From the NCBI RefSeq assembly GCF_036962685.1, contig NZ_JBALOP010000039.1, positions 29,103 through 93,102 on the forward strand: a stretch of DNA of 64,000 nt, given 5' to 3'. Position numbers and translations under genes: made by a program. The number at the start of each line of letters is the position of its first letter. Positions within the stretch are counted from its first letter, which is position 1. This document shows, piece after piece, positions 59,474-64,000 of the stretch. Below the pieces are notes generated by a model that saw only the letters and a program-made list of their open reading frames with translations, was not told where the DNA came from and searched no databases. Origin of the DNA: Ferdinandcohnia sp036962685. GTDB taxonomy: Bacteria; Bacillota; Bacilli; Bacillales; Bacillaceae_L.

Positions 59474-60510
59474 GTACCATAAATAGACAAATGATTGTTG
59501 GTATTTGTGTCTCGGTGTTTTTATTTATACTCGCTCATGTCATTGTGTTTATGGCATTTCCGTTAGCGAATTGGGCTGCCCTTTGGCAAACAGAGCTCAT
59601 GGATTTACCCTATATCATTCTTGTCATAAGCCTGAGCTTAATAGGTGGTCTTATTTTTGGTGTGGTCTCAGGAATGTTATGGAGAAAACAACTAGTTTCA
59701 GTATCTGACGCAATCTATCAGGTTGAACAGGGGAGGGCGCTTCCAGAACCTCCTGAAAACCAAATAGCTGAATTCACCACGATTTGGGAGCGAATCAAAA
59801 AAGTTCAAACTCATATCGCAGAACAAACAAAGCTATCCCAAAAACTTGCGAATGAAAAAGCAGAGGACCAAGAAAAGCGTATTCAAAAAATTGTGTCCGA
59901 GGAACGTAACCGTTTAGCACGTGAGCTTCATGATTCCGTTAGTCAACAGCTTTTTGCTGCATCCATGATGATGTCAGCCATTAACGAGTCAAATACACGT
60001 ACGGATGAACGTGAAGCAAAACAGTTTATGCTGGTCGAGGAAATGATTCAACAATCCCAACTTGAAATGCGTGCGCTACTTCTTCATTTGCGTCCTGTCG
60101 CATTAAAAGGTAAAACGCTTCAGGAAGGAATCGGGGAGCTACTAATTGAACTTGCACAAAAAATACCAGTCACCATTGAAAAGAAAATTGAAGACTTTCA
60201 AATCGATAAAGGGGTAGAGGACCACTTATTCCGCATCCTACAAGAGTCAGTTTCAAACACCCTCCGACATTCGAAAGCAAATCAGTTAGAAGTCCTATTA
60301 ATTAAAAGGGATGATTTTGTTATTTTACGTATTGTTGATGATGGAATTGGATTTGACGTTGAACAAGCGAAGACAGGCTCCTACGGGCTTCAGAATATGT
60401 ATGAACGCGCAGTTGAAATCGGAGGCACAATGCGAATTGTGAGTCTTAAAGAAAAAGGAACGCGGATTGAAGTGAAAGTACCAATGTTAGAGGGTGGAGA
60501 AAATGATTAA
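59470..60510 (+). CDS. liaS: Sensor histidine kinase LiaS
   Basis: 346 residues. Two helices with a very short outside loop (residues ~10-30 and ~48-70), a HAMP-like linker, HisKA_3 domain with His154 (RELHDSVSQQLFAASMMM), and a HATPase domain (LFRILQESVSNTLRHSKANQ, IVDDGIGFD, GSYGLQNMYERA). An intramembrane-sensing kinase that answers cell-wall antibiotics and phosphorylates LiaR. Overlaps the liaR start by 8 bases. Confidence 0.95.
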   Translation: MSTINRQMIVGICVSVFLFILAHVIVFMAFPLANWAALWQTELMDLPYIILVISLSLIGGLIFGVVSGMLWRKQLVSVSDAIYQVEQGRALPEPPENQIAEFTTIWERIKKVQTHIAEQTKLSQKLANEKAEDQEKRIQKIVSEERNRLARELHDSVSQQLFAASMMMSAINESNTRTDEREAKQFMLVEEMIQQSQLEMRALLLHLRPVALKGKTLQEGIGELLIELAQKIPVTIEKKIEDFQIDKGVEDHLFRILQESVSNTLRHSKANQLEVLLIKRDDFVILRIVDDGIGFDVEQAKTGSYGLQNMYERAVEIGGTMRIVSLKEKGTRIEVKVPMLEGGEND

Positions 60511-61135
60511 AGTACTATTTGTCGATGATCATGAAATGGTAAGGATAGGGGTTTCCTCCTACTTATCAGCACAGCCAGATATTGAGGTCGTTGCAGAAGC
60601 AGACGACGGTAAAAAAGGGGTTGAACTTGCATTAGAGCTTCGACCAGATATTATTTTAATGGACCTCGTGATGAAGGAAATGGATGGCATTGAAGCCACA
60701 AGGAGAATCATTGAGAGCTGGCCAGAAGCAAAAATTATTATTGTAACAAGCTTTATTGATGATGAGAAGGTGTATCCAGCTCTCGAAGCAGGGGCAACAA
60801 GCTATATGCTAAAGACCTCAAAAGCAAGTGAAATCGCTGATGCCGTTCGGAAAACCTATCACGGACAATCGGTTTTAGAGCCAGAGGTTACAGGGAAAAT
60901 GATGGTTCGAATGAGGCAAAAGGATACGCTTCTTCCCCATGAGGAACTAACAAACCGTGAAATGGAAATTTTACTTCTAATCGCTGATGGAAAAACAAAT
61001 CAAGAAATCGCCGATGAACTATTTATCGCGTTAAAAACAGTAAAAGTACACGTAAGCAACATATTAAGTAAACTAGAGGTTCAAGATCGCACACAGGCAG
61101 TCATATATGCGTTTAAGCATTCTTTGGTAAAATAA
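60503..61135 (+). CDS. liaR: Response regulator LiaR
   Basis: 210 residues from ATG 60503 (GAGGGTGGAG upstream). Receiver domain with phosphoacceptor Asp54 (ILMDLVMKEMDG) and acidic pair VDDHE, then a NarL/LuxR helix-turn-helix (LTNREMEILLLIADGKTNQEIADELFIALKTVKVHVSNILSKLEVQDRTQAV). Activates liaIH. Last gene of the operon. Confidence 0.95.
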   Translation: MIKVLFVDDHEMVRIGVSSYLSAQPDIEVVAEADDGKKGVELALELRPDIILMDLVMKEMDGIEATRRIIESWPEAKIIIVTSFIDDEKVYPALEAGATSYMLKTSKASEIADAVRKTYHGQSVLEPEVTGKMMVRMRQKDTLLPHEELTNREMEILLLIADGKTNQEIADELFIALKTVKVHVSNILSKLEVQDRTQAVIYAFKHSLVK

Positions 61136-61160
61136 GACAAAATTATATAAATTTCGACAA

Positions 61161-61196
61161 AAAAGCACAGAACACTACCTGTGCTTTTTATTTTTT
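61161..61196 (+). terminator. lia operon terminator
   Basis: 10-bp stem AAAAGCACAG / CTGTGCTTTT, 8-base loop, T-rich run. The rest of the gap to 61448 is AT-rich and shows no gene. Confidence 0.9.
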
Positions 61197-61448
61197 GGTA
61201 CTATATGAATAGAGGATAAGTCTTTTTTACTTTGATAGGCATAAAGACCTATTTTGAAATTACCATATTTTATGCGATTAAGGAAAATTTTTATACCATA
61301 GTTACTATTTAGTTTGTACTACGGATGGTTTATAATTAAAAAGTCGATAATTGACGAATTGCGTCTGTGACTTTTGTACCTTTTTTGTAATAAAAGAAGG
61401 ACTTTTGCATATATATATAGAAATATAAGAGAAAATGGAGAAAAAGAG

Positions 61449-62612
61449 ATGCAGAAAATGAAAATCAAACCTACTATTCTTAGTTCTGAAGAAAAAGGTA
61501 CGTTAAAGTGGTTTTTAGGCCTTTTTTACTTAATAATGATAGTTTATGATATATTTTATTACTATATCTATCCAAAGTTTATTACACATACACCTGTGGG
61601 GTTACCTAGCAAATTTGGATATGTTGTATATTTAATAATGTTGGTTATAATTCCTATAGTAATCTATTATCTAGGAAAAAAGGACAAACATTATTTAGTA
61701 AAGTATATTGTGGTAATCACTTATCTCATTCTTTCAGTGTTGAATGATGTTTCATTTTATATCAATAGTTCTTCACAATATAAAAGTGGTAATTTAGCTG
61801 AAATGTATATTGTTTTGTTTTCTCCAATTTTTGTGAGTAATCGATTCTTTTATGTGGTTTCAATAGGTGCATTAAGTAGATATTTATTAACTGGAGCTAT
61901 TCTTCAAACCACAGAAGTATTCTTTTTAATGCTAATAACTATTGTCTTTTTAGTAATAGCACTTATATTCTTATTTAGATTTAGATCATATGTAAATGCA
62001 GTAAAAACATCGTATAATGAACAGCTTGAAGGAATGGTTAAAGGGGTAATTGCTGCACTTGAATTAAAAGATCCTTATACTAGAGGACATAGTGAAAGAG
62101 TTGCAAGTTACGCACTATCTTTAGCAAAAGAAGTAAAACAGTTTTCGAATGAAGAATTAATGGCATTTAATTACGCATGTTTACTTCATGATATCGGTAA
62201 GGTAAATATTCCTGACCAAATATTGATGAAGCCTTCTAAACTAACAAATGAAGAATTTGAGATAATTAAGACTCATCCGGTTGTTGGGGAAGAGGCGGTT
62301 AAAAATATTGAAGGATTAAAGGGAAATATCTGTGTCATTCGTTCCCATCATGAACGATGGGATGGAAAAGGATATCCAGACAATTTAAAAGGTGAAAACA
62401 TACCGTTTCTTGCCAGGATTGTTGCAATTGCAGATGCTTTTGATGCAATGACATCATCGAGGTCTTATCGAAGTGCCCTTCCTGCTGAAGAAGCATATAA
62501 AAGGATAATTGAGGGACAGGGTACCCAATTTGATCCATATCTTGTTGAAAAATTTAAAAAGGTTTTTCCATCATGGGAAATAGTTACTAAAAAACATGAT
62601 GTTAGATTATAA
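61449..62612 (+). CDS. HD-GYP domain membrane protein (c-di-GMP phosphodiesterase-like)
   Basis: 387 residues from ATG 61449 (GGAG 8 bases before); the frame is open to 61374 but without an SD. Six to seven membrane helices (residues ~20-195), then an HD-GYP domain (~205-375). Motifs: RGHSERVASYALSLA, LLHDIGKVNIPDQIL (HD), IRSHHERWDGKGYP (GYP) and ARIVAIADAFDAMTSSRSYR. The family breaks cyclic di-GMP or related nucleotides; the membrane part may sense a signal. Unrelated in type to the peptide locus that follows 33 bases later. Confidence 0.9.
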   Translation: MQKMKIKPTILSSEEKGTLKWFLGLFYLIMIVYDIFYYYIYPKFITHTPVGLPSKFGYVVYLIMLVIIPIVIYYLGKKDKHYLVKYIVVITYLILSVLNDVSFYINSSSQYKSGNLAEMYIVLFSPIFVSNRFFYVVSIGALSRYLLTGAILQTTEVFFLMLITIVFLVIALIFLFRFRSYVNAVKTSYNEQLEGMVKGVIAALELKDPYTRGHSERVASYALSLAKEVKQFSNEELMAFNYACLLHDIGKVNIPDQILMKPSKLTNEEFEIIKTHPVVGEEAVKNIEGLKGNICVIRSHHERWDGKGYPDNLKGENIPFLARIVAIADAFDAMTSSRSYRSALPAEEAYKRIIEGQGTQFDPYLVEKFKKVFPSWEIVTKKHDVRL

Positions 62613-62645
62613 GTTTAATATATTACCTTGAAAGGGGGCGTTAAT

Positions 62646-62717
62646 ATGAAAATCAGAAAGCTAAAAAAACTAAAAACAACTTGCTGGTGGTGCCCATTCA
62701 CACCTAGAACACCATGA
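62646..62717 (+). CDS. 23-residue peptide ending CWWCPFTPRTP, candidate modified-peptide precursor
   Basis: ATG 62646 lies 7 bases behind a strong GAAAGGGGGCG; stop TGA 62715-62717. The N-terminal half is lysine-rich (six Lys and one Arg in residues 1-10, MKIRKLKKLK), and the C-terminal half is CWWCPFTPRTP with cysteines at 13 and 16. A terminator follows after 8 bases, and 115 bases on begins a PqqD-like/M50 peptidase gene. Short charged leader plus Cys/Trp/Pro-rich core next to such an enzyme is the layout of a ribosomally made, modified peptide. Alternative: a regulatory leader peptide with tandem Trp codons before an attenuator. Confidence 0.6.
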   Translation: MKIRKLKKLKTTCWWCPFTPRTP

Positions 62718-62725
62718 TAATGACA

Positions 62726-62761
62726 AGGGATGCTTACTTTCGGGTTTGCATCCTTTTTTTT
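62726..62761 (+). terminator. Terminator between the peptide and the M50 gene
   Basis: AGGGATGC / GCATCCTT stem (one G-U), 14-base loop, then eight or more Ts. Partial readthrough would give more peptide than enzyme. Confidence 0.85.
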
Positions 62762-62831
62762 GGTTACTATCTACAAAACAAATTTTAAGATGATATAATT
62801 TGCTTACAACACAAACAATAGGGTGAATGTA

Positions 62832-64000
62832 TTGAAACTTACAGAAGAAACGTTACTAACTCTACATGATATTGAAATACGTAAGGATAATAAACACTAC
62901 ATTGTAGAAGATCTTATTACGCAAGAATTCTATGAGATGCCATTAGTTTGTATTGATGCGTTAGATTTAATTCAAAAAGGATTGAGTTTAGGTGAAATTG
63001 AGGAACAGTTGATTAAGGCTTATCCAAATGAAGAGATTGATTTAGTTGATTTCGGTGAACAACTTCTTGAATTAAATCTAGTACATTCAGTTGACGGCGA
63101 AGAGATTACCTATAAAAAAGGAATAAAGAGTAGGTTAGGGTATGAATGGATACCATCACAATTAGGTAAGATTTTTTTTAATAAGTATACAAACTTCCTA
63201 TATGGATTATTAGTTATTTTTAATATTGGTATTTTTTGTTTTCGTCCTTCTTTATTTCCGCATTACAAGGACTTATTTGTGTTTGATCTACTATCATTAA
63301 ACATAGTAGTTTTAGGCGCACTTTCTTTAGTCACGGTTTTGATCCATGAATCTGGTCATATACTGGCAGCTCGGTCATTCGGATTACCTACAAGATTAGA
63401 TATCGGACATCGATTGTATTTAATTGTTTTTGAAACAGATCTTTCGTTAGCATGGAAACTGTCTTCTAAGCAAAGAAATGTTCTTTATTTAGCAGGTGTC
63501 TTTTTTGATAATGTTGTCCTCTTTTTAGCTCTATTGCTACAATTATTTATACCGATTCAATCGAGTATATTGTCAGGTTTAATTGGACTTGTTGTTTTTG
63601 ATGTAATTGTTAGAATTGTGTATCAAGCTTGTATTTACATGAAAACTGATTTTTATTTTTTGTTTGAGAATTTGACAGGTTCCTATAATCTAATGGAAAA
63701 TAGCAACCATACGATTAAAAGCTTTTTTTCACGTTCTAAATTGGAGAATAAAGAACTTTTTCAAGGTGAAGAAAAAATAGTAAAATCATACAGCGTTTTT
63801 TATATAGTTGGTGTTGGTATTACACTGGGTTTACTTTTTATTTATTTTTTACCCCAACTTCTATATATGGTTGTTAATATTTTACCTGGTTTAAGTAGAC
63901 CTCTTTCCGATACGTATTTTTGGGATGCAGTACTGTTTGTGATTCAAATTTTAGTCATTATTGGTTTATTATTATATTCATTTGCTAAATCCTATTATAG
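62832..64000 (+). CDS. PqqD-like domain plus M50-family membrane metallopeptidase (3' end missing)
   Basis: At least 389 residues; the frame stays open to the right edge. TTG start behind AGGGTGA. Residues ~1-95 (HDIEIRKDNKHYIVEDLITQEFYEMPLVCIDALDLIQKGLSLGEIEEQL...) have the PqqD-like pattern used as a peptide-recognition element in RiPP pathways. Then come many membrane helices with the zinc motif His172-Glu173-x-x-His176 (VLIHESGHILAARSFG) and an Asp-containing helix GVFFDNVVLF. This is the layout of M50 maturation or transport-linked proteases such as YydH. The small peptide gene just upstream is its likely substrate. Confidence 0.75.
   Translation, partial: MKLTEETLLTLHDIEIRKDNKHYIVEDLITQEFYEMPLVCIDALDLIQKGLSLGEIEEQLIKAYPNEEIDLVDFGEQLLELNLVHSVDGEEITYKKGIKSRLGYEWIPSQLGKIFFNKYTNFLYGLLVIFNIGIFCFRPSLFPHYKDLFVFDLLSLNIVVLGALSLVTVLIHESGHILAARSFGLPTRLDIGHRLYLIVFETDLSLAWKLSSKQRNVLYLAGVFFDNVVLFLALLLQLFIPIQSSILSGLIGLVVFDVIVRIVYQACIYMKTDFYFLFENLTGSYNLMENSNHTIKSFFSRSKLENKELFQGEEKIVKSYSVFYIVGVGITLGLLFIYFLPQLLYMVVNILPGLSRPLSDTYFWDAVLFVIQILVIIGLLLYSFAKSYY

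Noticed and set aside
61197..61448. Cyclic di-GMP riboswitch before the HD-GYP gene
   Set aside because: None of the conserved GEMM aptamer blocks can be seen in the leader.

Overview
The window is AT-rich chromosomal DNA from an aerobic to facultatively anaerobic endospore-former-type Firmicute, most likely a Bacillaceae member (Bacillus, Neobacillus or a close relative). The basis is the set of genes: an aa3-600 quinol oxidase operon (qoxABCD), a lia stress operon, YeeI, YwbE, CtaG, MhqO-type dioxygenase, strong AAGGAGG ribosome binding sites, many TTG/GTG starts, and small dispersed intergenic repeats of kinds common in Bacillus. I see no rRNA, tRNA, transposase, prophage or CRISPR array.

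Layout. 1-13.4 kb is a nitrate respiration region: the 3' part of a NarK-type nitrate transporter fused to a PAS domain, a secreted two-copy alpha/beta-hydrolase, a hemerythrin protein, two small unknown genes, narGHJI, and a Crp/Fnr regulator preceded by an FNR-type palindrome. 13.4-17.2 kb holds a frameshifted flavodoxin, a quinone/catechol-stress pair (MhqO-like dioxygenase plus flavin reductase) behind an MhqR-type operator, and a VanW protein. 17.3-21.4 kb is qoxABCD behind Fnr-like and Rex-like sites. 21.9-22.35 kb is a tandem array of about 52-bp hairpin units. 22.4-32.5 kb is ordinary housekeeping and small conserved genes (FrnE-like DsbA, EamA transporter, YeeI, M3 peptidase, a 49-residue zinc-ribbon protein, a hydroxyacid dehydrogenase).

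32.6-45.2 kb is a catabolic island with its own GntR regulator: an uncharacterised permease behind an attenuator-like leader, a D-2-hydroxyacid dehydrogenase, an FAH-family hydrolase, a complete tripartite tricarboxylate transporter (TctC, TctB, TctA), an SDR, a DUF3870 protein, a quinone-oxidoreductase-like enzyme, an amidohydrolase-2 enzyme, a Rieske ferredoxin and an Ldh2-type dehydrogenase. Together they look like uptake and breakdown of a carboxylated (perhaps ring-derived) substrate; the substrate is not identifiable from sequence. 45.7-48.7 kb is pflB-pflA behind a Rex-type operator, so anaerobic respiration (nar), high-affinity oxygen respiration (qox) and fermentation (pfl) are all present with redox-type operators.

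48.9-57.3 kb holds a sigma factor with its likely membrane anti-sigma partner, a polysaccharide deacetylase, a nitrilase-family enzyme next to a GNAT protein, ctaG, and an unusual protein that joins an XRE-like helix-turn-helix to an F1-ATPase beta-like domain with a lost P-loop lysine. 57.4-61.1 kb is liaI-H-F-S-R. The window ends with an HD-GYP protein, a 23-residue peptide gene ending CWWCPFTPRTP followed by a terminator, and the start of a PqqD-like/M50 metallopeptidase gene: a likely undescribed peptide-modification locus continuing past the right edge.

The best candidates for new biology are the peptide/M50 locus (62.6-64 kb), the HTH-F1-beta fusion (55.4-56.5 kb), the array of eight DnaA-box-like 9-mers between narJ and narI (11.5 kb), and the two arrays with 52-53 bp periods.
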